Origin: Elusimicrobia bacterium RIFOXYA2_FULL_47_53
Lineage (GTDB): Bacteria; Elusimicrobiota; Endomicrobiia; Endomicrobiales; XYA2-FULL-47-53
Length of the DNA: 33,709 nt
Assembly (NCBI GenBank): GCA_001800315.1
Contig: MGVE01000019.1
Coordinates: 791-34,499 of the forward strand
Reading direction: 5' to 3'
Shown piece after piece: positions 15,099 through 24,326 of the stretch (positions within the stretch are counted from its first letter, which is position 1; each line of letters starts with the position of its first letter). The translations under genes and the position numbers were made by a program. The notes beneath the pieces were generated by a model. The model had not been told where the DNA came from and searched no databases. It saw only the letters and a program-made list of their open reading frames with translations.

Positions 15099-16256
15099 CT
15101 AAGCAATTGACTTAAGCTTCATCAGTTTATTTCCCGCCTCGTCTAAAGTTTCGCGTTTTTTAGCGAAATGGAACCTGATGAGATTTTTTACGGGCTCATG
15201 AAAAAAGCTTGAACCTGGCACGCCGGCCACTCCGATTTCCTTTACCAGCCACTCGGAAAATTTCACATCGTCTTTCCAGCCCAGAGGCTCTATATCCACC
15301 AGCACATAATAAGCCCCCTGGGGCTTTGAGTACTTTAGTCCCGCCCTGTCCAGATGCCCCAGAAAAATATCTCTTAAGCCGGTGTATTTAGCCTTAAGCT
15401 CCCCATAATAACTCTCAGGAAAACCGAGCGCGGTCACGGCGGCCTCCTGAAGGGGCGCCGCGGCTCCAACCGTTAAAAAATCATGGACCTTGCGCGCGGC
15501 GTTGATAATTTTTTCCGAAGCCAATATATAACCCAGCCGCCAGCCTGTTATCGCGTAGGTTTTAGACAGAGAACCGCAAACAATAGTCCTTTCAAACATG
15601 CCCGGGAGCGCTGACATATACAGGTGATTGTTCGGCTCGTAAACGATGTGTTCATAAACCTCGTCGGTGATAACAAAAGTGTCATATTCCATGGCTAAAG
15701 AAGCGATATACTCAAGCTCTTCTTTGTTGAATACCTTGCCGGTGGGGTTTGAAGGGTTGCAAAGCACTATTGCTTTGGGGCCTTTCCGGAAAGCTCTCTT
15801 AAGCTCCTCGCGGTCAAACCCGAAATCAGGAGGATAGAGAGGAACATATATCGCTTCGGCTCCTGACAGAACCGCGTCAGCCACATAGTTTTCGTAAAAC
15901 GGCGAAAAAACGATGACCTTATCCCCGGGGTTGCAGGCGGCCATCATAGCGGCCATCATGGCCTCCGTGCTTCCGCAGGTTACGACAATATTTGTCTCGG
16001 GATTTATCGCGGTGCCGGAGAATTTCTGATGTTTTAAGGCCAGCGCTTTCCTGAAATTCTCAGCTCCCCAGGTAACGGCGTACTGGTGAGGGCCTTTAAG
16101 AGCGGCTTTCTCCAGAGCCTTCAGAAGAGGCTCCGGCGGATCAAAGTCAGGGAAACCCTGAGAGAGATTGACCGCTCCGTATTTGTTTGAAAGCCTCGTC
16201 ATGGACCTTATTACCGATTCAGTGAATTTCCCAAGCCTGTCGCTTGTTTGCGGCAT
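15099..16256 (-). CDS. PLP-dependent class I/II aminotransferase
   Basis: A 385-residue fold-type I aminotransferase. Visible motifs are NLSQGFPDFDPP near the N-terminus, NPSNPTGK (167-174), TDEVYEH (197-203) and the Schiff-base lysine Lys232 in SLSKTYAITGWRLGY, with the substrate-carboxylate arginine in IRFHFAK near the C-terminus. The sequence resembles the kynurenine/glutamine/methionine aminotransferase group (YbdL/KAT-like), but substrate specificity cannot be read. Full length, cytoplasmic. The ribosome site GGGAG..AGGA precedes the ATG. It converges with the rubrerythrin-like gene (6 bases between stops) and is flanked upstream by a repeat cluster; no metabolic partner is adjacent. Confidence 0.93.
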   Translation of the reverse strand: MPQTSDRLGKFTESVIRSMTRLSNKYGAVNLSQGFPDFDPPEPLLKALEKAALKGPHQYAVTWGAENFRKALALKHQKFSGTAINPETNIVVTCGSTEAMMAAMMAACNPGDKVIVFSPFYENYVADAVLSGAEAIYVPLYPPDFGFDREELKRAFRKGPKAIVLCNPSNPTGKVFNKEELEYIASLAMEYDTFVITDEVYEHIVYEPNNHLYMSALPGMFERTIVCGSLSKTYAITGWRLGYILASEKIINAARKVHDFLTVGAAAPLQEAAVTALGFPESYYGELKAKYTGLRDIFLGHLDRAGLKYSKPQGAYYVLVDIEPLGWKDDVKFSEWLVKEIGVAGVPGSSFFHEPVKNLIRFHFAKKRETLDEAGNKLMKLKSIA

Positions 16257-16284
16257 ATCCTATCTCCCTTTTGAAAGCAATTTG

Positions 16285-16650
16285 ACACCAAAGAAGTCCG
16301 CCGTTCACTTACAACTTACAGCTTAAAGCTTTAAAATGTTCAGTCTGTCTGGATACCAGCTTCCGCTGGTATGACGACACATAAAAAGCCTGTCATTGCG
16401 AGGAACGAAGCAATCTCGCAGTTGTTTGGTTTTGTAGCTGCGCAGCTTGCTGCGCGTTCCGTAGAGCGCCGTCATCCTGATCTCCCGAAGGGAGAGAAGG
16501 ATCGCGAAGTTATTGTTACCGTAGAGATGCTTCACTGCGTTCAGCATGACAACAGCTCAAAGCCCTCGTTAATGGCAGTTACGACACAGTCTGTCCGCTG
16601 GTATGACGACTCAAAACAAACCGTCGTTGCGAGCGAAACGCGTCAGATAA
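16285..16650. repeat. REP-like repeat cluster
   Basis: Contains GTTCACTTACAACTTACAG block (16301-16337), GATACCAGCTTCCGCTGGTATGA-type module (16350-16378), the CATTGCGAGGAACGAAGCAATCTCG module (16394-16419), GCGCAGCTTGCTGCGC (about 16440-16455), and the CTCCCGAAGGGAG hairpin (16482-16494). A truncated CCGCTGGTATGACGAC follows at about 16598-16613. These fill the gap between the aminotransferase start and the end of the long nuo operon. No gene is seen. Confidence 0.75.
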
Positions 16651-16679
16651 CCGAATTACACCCCGGGGGTGTAATTCGG
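16651..16679. repeat. Perfect palindrome, first of two copies
   Basis: CCGAATTACACCCC and its exact complement flank a single central G (14-bp arms). A sister copy with 12-bp arms lies at 33378-33402. It sits downstream of the radical SAM gene but has no T-run, so it is not a standard terminator. 16680-16837 shows no other structure or gene. Confidence 0.8.
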
Positions 16680-16837
16680 GTTTGGAAACGGCCAAGTGAT
16701 TATATAAATTTATGGAGTGTTTGCAAAATGAGGTTTTCCTGACTAATTCTTGCGTGGCGGACAATGTTTGACGGAGAATATTGCGCCTGATCGGTTGTGA
16801 CCGCAATCCCCGCGGAAGATGTATACCCCGCATGGCC

Positions 16838-18079
16838 TCAGGAGATTATACCGGAGTCTCTGCGCATTTGAGCGCGGAGCGAGTTAATGGCGTTAAAAAA
16901 TCCGGACATCACTAAAACCCAGAGATACATTCCTCTCCGTGAAAGCCTTATAAAACGGCCGTGAAAACGAAAAGCCCCCATAAGGCACAGGGCGGCGAAT
17001 TCCGGCAGCAGCAGCAACGACGAAAAACCATATTTTTTCCATAACTCGCTCAGGCCTAACTCTGTGCTGAAAAGTTTAACCATAAAATCGTAGCCTATCC
17101 GCTGTTTTAGAGTCATTTCCCTGAAATGCGTTATGCCGCCGGCGCTTCTTTCAATGCGCCGGATATATTCCTCTATTGAAAATGTGGACGCGTACATCGC
17201 GCCTTCAACATAGCTGAAAGCCCCGCTGCCGATGCCCACATAACTCTCATTTTTTACTATATATTCGTCAATCATAGCGTCTTTCCGCGAAAAGCACCAG
17301 GCCGTGCCTGCGGTGTAGTTTCCGCTCATTCCGGAAAGTATCATATTATAGTATTGCCTGAGATTTTCATTCTTAATACCTCCAAAGGAGCCTGATAGCT
17401 TATCTCTTACCGACGGCTCGGCCATCAAAGGGTAAAAAGTTATCTGATCCGGGGCAAGAGCGAGCAGAATATCAATATCCCGCTCAAGCGATTGCCGCGT
17501 CTGGCCCGGCAGATTAAACATCATATCCACATTGAGCGTGCGGAACCTGCCTGAGGCGAAAGCAAGCCTCTCTCTGATTTCAGCTCCGCTCCCGTACTTC
17601 TTATACCTGTCCATTTTTTTAAGCAGGCTGTCATCAAAACTCTGAACTCCGACAGAAAGCCTGTCCACGCCGGAATCGGCAAGCAAAGCGAGCGTGGCGC
17701 CGTCAAGCCCGTTGGGGTTAGTCTCAAGCGAGACCTCCCTGGCCGGGAAAAGCGAACGGATAAGTTCTATCGTTAAACAAAGCTCGCGCGCGTCTATAGT
17801 AGGCGTCCCGCCTCCGAAATAAACTTCCGTGAACCTGAAACCCCGCTCCGAATAAAACTTTATCTCGCTTCGCAAAGCGTTAAAATACCGCTTTATTTCT
17901 CCGTCTGACGCCTTTACCCTGTGAAACGAGCAGAAGGGGCAGAGCTCCTCGCAAAACGGTATATGGACATAAAGCATCCGGATCTTTGAAGGATCCCGTG
18001 ACTCTACCCAACCGCGCGGCGATGGCTTAAAGCCGCGGAGATTTCCGGCGAAGATGGAATCAATTATTTGTTTTATCAT
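16838..18079 (-). CDS. HemW/HemN-like radical SAM protein
   Basis: A 413-residue radical SAM enzyme of the coproporphyrinogen III oxidase-like group. The cluster motif is YVHIPFCEELCPFCSFH (Cys 43, 47, 50; CxxxCxxC), followed by YFGGGTPT (87-94), ETNPNGLD and SVGVQSFD, then DMMFNLPGQT. These are shared by HemN, HemW and their relatives. The C-terminal HemN-like part is divergent and ends in a hydrophobic WVLVMSGFF segment plus a basic tail. True oxygen-independent HemN needs further residues I cannot confirm, so haem chaperone (HemW-like) or another porphyrin or radical role is equally possible. It starts 15 bases after the nuoN stop on the same strand, making it the last gene of the nuo operon. 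No obvious terminator follows. Confidence 0.85.
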   Translation of the reverse strand: MIKQIIDSIFAGNLRGFKPSPRGWVESRDPSKIRMLYVHIPFCEELCPFCSFHRVKASDGEIKRYFNALRSEIKFYSERGFRFTEVYFGGGTPTIDARELCLTIELIRSLFPAREVSLETNPNGLDGATLALLADSGVDRLSVGVQSFDDSLLKKMDRYKKYGSGAEIRERLAFASGRFRTLNVDMMFNLPGQTRQSLERDIDILLALAPDQITFYPLMAEPSVRDKLSGSFGGIKNENLRQYYNMILSGMSGNYTAGTAWCFSRKDAMIDEYIVKNESYVGIGSGAFSYVEGAMYASTFSIEEYIRRIERSAGGITHFREMTLKQRIGYDFMVKLFSTELGLSELWKKYGFSSLLLLPEFAALCLMGAFRFHGRFIRLSRRGMYLWVLVMSGFFNAINSLRAQMRRDSGIIS

Positions 18080-18094
18080 CAGGGCCCGCGAAAA

Positions 18095-19510
18095 TTACTG
18101 AAGGAAAATTCTGACAGAGGACAATATTTCGTTGAAAAGCGGAAGTGGCAGCAAACCGAAGCCGAGCGTTCCGGCAAGGCATATTGAAAGCGAGGCCTTC
18201 TCCCAGAAAGTGAGTTTTATAGGCGAGGTATCAGGCGACGGCACTATATAGACTCTTTTGAGCACCATAAGATAATAGTAAATTGAGACGACGCTCATCA
18301 GCACGCCGAGCGCCACAAGCCACGCGAAGCCGTTCTCAAAAGCTCCTACAAAAATATATAATTTCCCGAAAAATCCTACCAGCGGAGGCACGCCGCCAAG
18401 CGACATAAGGGAGATCAAAAGAGCAAGCGATAGAAAGGGCGAGCGTTTGGCAAGACCGCTGTAATCGTCTATATTGTCGCCCTCAACGCGGCTGCCCACT
18501 ATTATGATGACGCCGAAAGCCGTGAGGTTCGCGAAAAGGTAGCCGGCCAGGTAAAAAACCGAGGAAGCAAGCCCCGTCACCGTGGCCATCGCAAGGCCGA
18601 TGAGCACAAAACCCGCCTGGGCTATGCTTGAATACCCCATAAACCTCTTTATATTGGTCTGGGGTATCGCGAGCAGGTTGCCGATGATTATGGTCGCCGC
18701 GCTTAATACCGCCATAAGAATTCCCCACTCGCTTCGCAGGTTTCCGAAAGCAGTCAGAAAAAGCCTCATGAGCACGGCAAATCCGGCCATCTTCGTGCCG
18801 ACCGAAAAGAACGCGGCCACGGGTGAGGGAGCGCCCTCGTATACATCAGGCACCCACATGTGAAAAGGCACGGCCGCTATCTTAAAGCTCATCGCCACAA
18901 CTATAAGCACAATACCGGCATAGGCTATCGGCGGAACGCTTCCCGAGGACAGAGAGGCGGCTATGCCGGAAAACTTAAGAGAACCGGTGGCGCCGAAAAC
19001 GAGGCTCATGCCGAAAAGCAGCATACCCGAGGCAAGCGCGCCCAGCAGCATGTACTTCATTCCGGCTTCGGAGGACTTCTGCTCCGATTTCTGGAAAGCG
19101 CTCAGGACATAAGAGCTGATGGAAAGAAGTTCCAGTGCGATGTAAAATGTTATCAACTCGCCGCTTGAGGCAAGAAGCAGCATGCCGAGCGTGGAAGAAA
19201 ATATCAGCGTGAAATACTCGCCCGTATAACGGCCGTTCTTTTCCAGAAATCCAAGCGACAGCATTGAAACAATAAAGGCGTTCAGCAGAAAAAGCGATTT
19301 AAATATCAGGCTCAGCCCGTCGGAAATAAAGGCCCCCGCGAAGGCATCGCCTGTCTGCCGAATAAACAGGGAGGCTATAAAAACACCGAGGCTTCCTGCA
19401 ACGGCGGCGTAACGGACGATCTTTTTGCTGCCGGACAGAAGGTCCAGGACAAAAATAAGGCCGATAAGCCCGCTTAATATCAGTTCAAGTTTTAAAAGGC
19501 TGATGTCCAT
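18095..19510 (-). CDS. nuoN: NADH-quinone oxidoreductase subunit N
   Basis: A 471-residue antiporter-like membrane subunit of complex I with about 14 hydrophobic helices. Family motifs include LITFYIALELLSISSYVL (conserved TM5 glutamate) and PFHMWVPDVYEGAPSPVAAF around the central lysine channel. It moves protons as the first antiporter-like module next to the quinone arm. The start ATG overlaps the nuoM stop (TAATG), which implies translational coupling. Length is typical. Confidence 0.96.
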   Translation of the reverse strand: MDISLLKLELILSGLIGLIFVLDLLSGSKKIVRYAAVAGSLGVFIASLFIRQTGDAFAGAFISDGLSLIFKSLFLLNAFIVSMLSLGFLEKNGRYTGEYFTLIFSSTLGMLLLASSGELITFYIALELLSISSYVLSAFQKSEQKSSEAGMKYMLLGALASGMLLFGMSLVFGATGSLKFSGIAASLSSGSVPPIAYAGIVLIVVAMSFKIAAVPFHMWVPDVYEGAPSPVAAFFSVGTKMAGFAVLMRLFLTAFGNLRSEWGILMAVLSAATIIIGNLLAIPQTNIKRFMGYSSIAQAGFVLIGLAMATVTGLASSVFYLAGYLFANLTAFGVIIIVGSRVEGDNIDDYSGLAKRSPFLSLALLISLMSLGGVPPLVGFFGKLYIFVGAFENGFAWLVALGVLMSVVSIYYYLMVLKRVYIVPSPDTSPIKLTFWEKASLSICLAGTLGFGLLPLPLFNEILSSVRIFLQ

Positions 19511-21102
19511 TAAAACAATCCTCCGATCCTGCCGACCAGTTCAATGACAGCCGGATTTACAACCCTAAGCAGCAGCGAAGGCCACACACCCATAGTTATA
19601 ATTACAAGAATGAGTATAGCCATGGGTATTTTCTCGGCCGTTGTAGCGTCGCCCATCGCGACAGGAAATCCGTGATGCCCGGAGCTGCCGACTTTCTGCA
19701 GATGCCTGGCGGAAAACTCGTCGGCGGTCTGTGCCTGAGAGCCTTCCGTCACATAGTGCGCGTTAAGCTCTCCGAAAAATATCTTCTGAAGAACGCGGAG
19801 CACATAAATAGCCGTTATTACCACGCCTGTGGCCGCGCCGACGGCAAGCAGAGGATAGGCCCTGAAAGCTCCAACTAAAACAAGAAATTCGGCCACAAAG
19901 CCGCTGGTTCCCGGAAGGCCCAGTGAAGCCAGCCCGCCGATGGCAAAAGCGACAGCCAGAAAAGGCGAGAGCTTTGCAAGCCCGCCCATATCGGCTATAA
20001 CCCTTGTATGGGTGCGGCCGTATACCGCTCCCACCAGCGCGAAGAAAAGAGCCGTCATCACACCGTGGGCGAACATCTGGAACACCGCTCCGTCAAGTGA
20101 AATTACATTTAAGCTTGTTATGCCGAGCAGCACAATACCCATGTGGCTGACCGAAGAATAGGCAATAACATATTTCAGGTCCTTCTGGTTCATGGCCACA
20201 AGCGCGCCGTAAACGATATTTACGATAGTAAGAACAGCGAAATAGGGCGCCCAGAACTTCGCCCCGTAAGGCATTAAAGCCAGAGCCACCCTGATTATAC
20301 CGAATGCGCCGAGCTTCATGAGCACACCGGCATGCAGCATGCTCACCGCGGAAGGAGCAGAAGCGTGGCCGTCGGGCGACCAGGTATGGAAAGGCCAGAG
20401 GCCCGCGAGTATGCCGAAGCCCACGAAAACAATCGGGAAAAATATTGTCTGAAATCTCTCGGAAAACGAGTAATTGCTCAGAGCGAACCAGTCAAAGGTC
20501 CCGAGCCCGCTTGTAAAATACAACGCCAGTATGCCCAGCAGTATAAAAGCGCTTCCGAGCATAAGGTATAAGGTCAGCTTCATGGCCGAATACTCTTTCT
20601 TACCCGTGCCCCAGATACCTATCAAAAGGTACATCGGCAAAACGGCTATCTCGTAGAATAAAAACAGAAAGAAGAGGTCCAGGGAAACAAAAACCCCGAA
20701 CACTCCGGTCACAAGTATAAGCAGCATGGCGAAAAATTCTCTCGGCCTTCCGACGCGGCCGAGCAGTCCGCCTTCCTTAAATTCATGAGCGGATATCAGC
20801 ACGCCCGTGAATATAACTATGCCCGTCAGAAGCAGCATGGCAAGGCCTATACCGTCAATACCGAGCTGATAGGATATTCCCAGGCTCGGCAGCCAGGGAA
20901 GCTTTTCAAGAAACTGGAAGCCGGGCTTTGAGGCGTCAAAGAGATAAAAAACCACAAGCGAAAGGGCAAGCGAGATAAAACTGGAAATGCCGGCGACAAG
21001 CTTTATGAGGGAATGCTTGTGGTCGGGAATAAGCATAATGGCAAGCCCTCCGAGAAGAGAGGATGCCAGTATGGCTGAAAGATATGGAAATTCCATTATC
21101 AT
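19510..21102 (-). CDS. nuoM: NADH-quinone oxidoreductase subunit M
   Basis: A 530-residue proton-pumping antiporter-like subunit. Conserved parts are FFLFLFYEIAVLPMYLLIG with the TM5 glutamate, and PFHTWSPDGHASAPSAVSML. In the latter the usual WLPDAHTEAPT is altered (Ser for Leu, Gly-His-Ala-Ser), a mild divergence. ATG 21102 or Met3 (21096) could be the start; AGGA lies just upstream. The gene is separated from nuoL by 153 bases of repeat-like DNA, the only large gap in the operon. Confidence 0.96.
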   Translation of the reverse strand: MIMEFPYLSAILASSLLGGLAIMLIPDHKHSLIKLVAGISSFISLALSLVVFYLFDASKPGFQFLEKLPWLPSLGISYQLGIDGIGLAMLLLTGIVIFTGVLISAHEFKEGGLLGRVGRPREFFAMLLILVTGVFGVFVSLDLFFLFLFYEIAVLPMYLLIGIWGTGKKEYSAMKLTLYLMLGSAFILLGILALYFTSGLGTFDWFALSNYSFSERFQTIFFPIVFVGFGILAGLWPFHTWSPDGHASAPSAVSMLHAGVLMKLGAFGIIRVALALMPYGAKFWAPYFAVLTIVNIVYGALVAMNQKDLKYVIAYSSVSHMGIVLLGITSLNVISLDGAVFQMFAHGVMTALFFALVGAVYGRTHTRVIADMGGLAKLSPFLAVAFAIGGLASLGLPGTSGFVAEFLVLVGAFRAYPLLAVGAATGVVITAIYVLRVLQKIFFGELNAHYVTEGSQAQTADEFSARHLQKVGSSGHHGFPVAMGDATTAEKIPMAILILVIITMGVWPSLLLRVVNPAVIELVGRIGGLF

Positions 21103-21255
21103 AATTATCCTGTTTTACTTTCTGGGTCGCTGGCTGAGTGTCGCGTCACTTCCCGCGATGACAGCACTTCATAGACAGCGAGATTGCCGCGGCCTGCGGC
21201 CTCGCAATGACATTTTTTTATCAGACTCAATTTTAAACAGCTATTATTGCTATTC
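21103..21255 (-). repeat. Repeat-like insertion between nuoL and nuoM
   Basis: Non-coding 153 bp within an otherwise tightly packed operon. It contains the TCATTGCGAG..CAATCTCG module (minus strand, about 21215-21180) also found at 16394-16419 and 32841-32878. Here the centre of the module is replaced by a GGCCGCAGGCCGCGGC hairpin. Confidence 0.75.
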
Positions 21256-23091
21256 TTAGCGCAGAATGCGCAGTAAAATCCAGACGGCCACCATTCCGCC
21301 GACAATGCCCAGCGCGTAATTCTGGACAAGGCCGGTCTGCAATCCGCGCAAAACAACGGCTGTAAACCTGGTCAGGCGGAAAACGCCGTCAACCGAACCG
21401 TCTACGATGTTGCGGTCAAACCAGTTTGCAAGCCTTGAAACATTGAAAAGGATCCTGTTGACGCAGAAAGCGTAGAATTCGTCTACATAATATTTGTTCT
21501 TGAGAATCTTATACGGCCAGGAAAACCTGGCGGCCAGCGCGTCGGAAGATATCAGCTCTTTGTGGTATATGGCCCAGGCCGCCAGCATGGAGAGCAGAGC
21601 CAGCGCGTTTGAAACCAGAGGTATTAACAGCCCGTGGTGTTCGCCCCCCGCCTCCGAACCCAGCACGAAAGAACCGAAAGGGCCGGTATAATATCCAAGG
21701 CCCAGAGCAAACAGAGCAAGTATCACAAGAGGAACCGTCATAACAGCGGGCGACTCGTGAGGGTGTCCGCCGGCGGACCTTTCTTTTGAAAGAAATACCA
21801 CAAAAAACACCCTTGCCATATAGAAAGCTGTAAAGGCCGCCGTCAAAAGCCCCATAACGAAAAGCGCCGTATGGCCGCTGTGGTAAGCCTGTATAAGTAT
21901 GGCGTCTTTGCTGAAGAAGCCGCTTGTCGGAAATAAACCCGAGAGAGCCAGTGAACCCACAAGAAAAGTCAGCGCCGTCACCTTCATTTTTTTGAACAGG
22001 CCGCCCATCTCCCAGATGTCGTTTGTATGCATAGCGTGTATCACGCTGCCGGCCCCAAGGAATAAAAGCGCCTTAAACGACGCGTGAGTGATAAGGTGAA
22101 AATATCCCGCCGTGAAGCCGCCGACCCCCAGGCCCAGCATCATGTACCCGAGCTGGCTTACCGTGGAATAGGCGAGAACTCTTTTGATGTCGTTCTGCAC
22201 GAGGGCTATGCTCCCGGCGAAAAACGCCGTGAAAGCTCCTATGACCGCTATGACCTCAAGAGCCGTTCCTGAAAAAACAAACAGATAATAGGTTCTGGCC
22301 ACCAGGTAAACTCCGGCGGCCACCATGGTAGCCGCGTGAATGAGCGCCGAAACCGGCGTCGGGCCTTCCATAGCGTCGGGCAGCCATATGTGGAGCGGGA
22401 ACTGAGCGCTCTTGCCGGCCGCGCCCGCGAAAAGCAGAAGCGCTACAACCGTCACAAGCTGCTGCGAAAGGGCTCCTGCCTTTATAAGCTGTTCTATCTG
22501 AAGGAAATTGAATGTGCCCGTCTTAAAAGAAATAAGTATTATCGCCACAAGGAAACCGAAATCTCCGAAACGCGTGACGATAAAAGCCTTCTTGGCGGCG
22601 TTGGCGGCCGAAGGCTTGGAATACCAGTGGCCTATCAGAAGGTAGGAACAAAGGCCGACAAGCTCCCAGAATATATACATCTGAAGCAGGTTGTTGGCAA
22701 GCACAAGGCCGAGCATTGAAAAACTGAAAAGCGAGATGAATGAATAATATTTTGTGTAGCCCTCGTCGCCTTTCATGTAGCCCAGCGAATATACCTGCAC
22801 TAAAAAGCTGACTCCCGTCACCACAAGAAGCATAACCGACGAGAGCGGGTTAACGAGAAAACCGAGCTCAACAGAGAAACCGCTTATCGTGGCAAACCAG
22901 GGCATTTTAAATTCAAACGAGCCGGGAGCCTGCGAAAGGCTGAAAAATATTAAAAGCGAAGAAACCAGCGAGAGGAATATCGCGCTTATGGAAACAGCCG
23001 ACGAAAGCTTTTCTGATTTTCTTGTCAGAAAAGTTATCGCCAGGAAAGAAACTATCGGAAATATAAGTATCAGTTCTGCGAGCCTTAACAT
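21256..23091 (-). CDS. nuoL: NADH-quinone oxidoreductase subunit L
   Basis: A 611-residue distal proton-pumping subunit with the long lateral helix at its C-terminus. Motifs include MYIFWELVGLCSYLLIGHWY with the conserved glutamate, and PLHIWLPDAMEGPTPVSALI with the HAATMVAAGVYL continuation. The C-terminal part carries the segment YYVDEFYAFCVNRI typical of NuoL. It begins 1 base after nuoK. No truncation. Confidence 0.97.
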   Translation of the reverse strand: MLRLAELILIFPIVSFLAITFLTRKSEKLSSAVSISAIFLSLVSSLLIFFSLSQAPGSFEFKMPWFATISGFSVELGFLVNPLSSVMLLVVTGVSFLVQVYSLGYMKGDEGYTKYYSFISLFSFSMLGLVLANNLLQMYIFWELVGLCSYLLIGHWYSKPSAANAAKKAFIVTRFGDFGFLVAIILISFKTGTFNFLQIEQLIKAGALSQQLVTVVALLLFAGAAGKSAQFPLHIWLPDAMEGPTPVSALIHAATMVAAGVYLVARTYYLFVFSGTALEVIAVIGAFTAFFAGSIALVQNDIKRVLAYSTVSQLGYMMLGLGVGGFTAGYFHLITHASFKALLFLGAGSVIHAMHTNDIWEMGGLFKKMKVTALTFLVGSLALSGLFPTSGFFSKDAILIQAYHSGHTALFVMGLLTAAFTAFYMARVFFVVFLSKERSAGGHPHESPAVMTVPLVILALFALGLGYYTGPFGSFVLGSEAGGEHHGLLIPLVSNALALLSMLAAWAIYHKELISSDALAARFSWPYKILKNKYYVDEFYAFCVNRILFNVSRLANWFDRNIVDGSVDGVFRLTRFTAVVLRGLQTGLVQNYALGIVGGMVAVWILLRILR

Positions 23092-23092
23092 C

Positions 23093-23401
23093 CTACCCTC
23101 TCATCAGATTGTATCTGTCTGTGGCTATATCTTTGAAACTGCGGTAAATATTAAACAATAGCGCCAGCCCCACGGCCGCCTCGGCGGCCGCGACCGCTAT
23201 TATAAATAACACAAAAACCTCTCCCGAAAGCAGGGTCGGGTTAAGCGCCCGGGTGAATACCACAAAATTGAGGCAGGCGCTGTTGAAAATAAGCTCCACC
23301 GACATAAGTATGCCGATAGTGTTCCTGCGGGTCAGCACGCCGTAGATGCCTATGGCGAAAAGAAGGCTGTTTATTATAAGAAGCTCTTTAACGGTTATCA
23401 T
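23093..23401 (-). CDS. nuoK: NADH-quinone oxidoreductase subunit K
   Basis: A 102-residue three-helix membrane subunit. The conserved membrane glutamates are in GILMSVELIFNS and VAAAEAAVGLAL, which form part of the E-channel. Its ATG overlaps the nuoJ stop by 4 bases. Confidence 0.97.
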   Translation of the reverse strand: MITVKELLIINSLLFAIGIYGVLTRRNTIGILMSVELIFNSACLNFVVFTRALNPTLLSGEVFVLFIIAVAAAEAAVGLALLFNIYRSFKDIATDRYNLMRG

Positions 23402-23898
23402 TTCTCGTTTTCCCTTCCGGCCATCATTATCGCCCCGACAAGCGCCGCCAGCAGAAGCACCGAGACGGCCTCAAAAGGAAGTATATTCCCTGAGAATATT
23501 TCCAGGCCGGCCTCGGCCGCGCTTACGACCCTGGGTGTTATCGTGTTTGAGGCGAACTGGGTTTTAATTATGCTGGCCGTCAATATGGCAAAGACGGCGA
23601 GGCTGGCCGCCAGCGACCAGAACTTCTGTTTGTTGGTCTGGGCTATGCTTTTATCGCATATTTTATGGGTCAGCATGACGGCAAAAAGAATTAGTATCAG
23701 TATGCCGCCGATATATACCAGAACCTGAACCGCCGCCAGAAATTCCGCGCCCATAAGCAGGTATATGCCCGCTACGCTTAAAAGCGAAACTCCGAGCAGA
23801 AGGCCCGAGTGGAACATATTGCGCGCCGTCACGACGCCGAGCGCCGAGATTATCATGGCCGCTGAAAAAAAGTAAATAATATATTTATCTATCATCAT
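23398..23898 (-). CDS. nuoJ: NADH-quinone oxidoreductase subunit J
   Basis: A 166-residue membrane subunit with five helices; AAVQVLVYIGGILILILFAVML is the conserved TM3 (pi-bulge) region. The frame is open to 23928, but ATG 23898 (MMIDKYI..) is preferred: it follows a GGTGA ribosome site and begins at the first helix. It overlaps the end of nuoI by 14 bases; the next Met (23895) is equally possible. Confidence 0.93.
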   Translation of the reverse strand: MMIDKYIIYFFSAAMIISALGVVTARNMFHSGLLLGVSLLSVAGIYLLMGAEFLAAVQVLVYIGGILILILFAVMLTHKICDKSIAQTNKQKFWSLAASLAVFAILTASIIKTQFASNTITPRVVSAAEAGLEIFSGNILPFEAVSVLLLAALVGAIMMAGRENEK

Positions 23899-24325
23899 TT
23901 TCACCGTCAGGAAAAAGCGAGCGGACACAGGCCTCTCTGGAAGCGGCCGCCAGCTCGTAATCCTTGTTCATCTTAAGAGCGTTAAACGGACAGGAGTCCA
24001 CGCAGAGCCCGCAAAAAAGGCACAAGGCCGTGTCAACCGTAAATTTCACGGGGTAACGCTTTTTATTCTGATCCACGGCCGACTCAAGGCGCAGAGAGGC
24101 GTTGGGGCAGGCGCGCAGGCAGTTGCCGCAGGCGGTGCACCTGTGTTTTAATGTTTTCTCGTCACGGATAAGCACGACCCTTCCCCTGAAGCGCTCCGGC
24201 AGTATCCATCTTTCTTCCGGATACTGCATGGTAACGGTCCGGCCGAAAAGATACTTGAGTGTCACAAGCATCCCGGCGGGCAGGCTTATCAGCGCCTTAT
24301 AGATCTCTTTAATTATCCGTATCAT
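23885..24325 (-). CDS. nuoI: NADH-quinone oxidoreductase subunit I (2x[4Fe-4S])
   Basis: A 146-residue ferredoxin-like subunit carrying clusters N6a and N6b. Cysteines 63, 66, 69, 73 (CTACGNCLRAC) and 102, 105, 108, 112 (CLFCGLCVDSC) are followed by the usual Pro. It links the peripheral arm to NuoB. One base separates it from nuoH. Because NuoEFG are absent here, this subunit or NuoCD may be the point where a ferredoxin-type donor delivers electrons; that is inference. Confidence 0.96.
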   Translation of the reverse strand: MIRIIKEIYKALISLPAGMLVTLKYLFGRTVTMQYPEERWILPERFRGRVVLIRDEKTLKHRCTACGNCLRACPNASLRLESAVDQNKKRYPVKFTVDTALCLFCGLCVDSCPFNALKMNKDYELAAASREACVRSLFPDGENDDR

Positions 24326-24326
24326 A

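Noticed and set aside
16651-16679. Terminator of the nuo operon
   Set aside because: The palindrome has no T-run on either side and lies about 160 bases beyond the stop codon.
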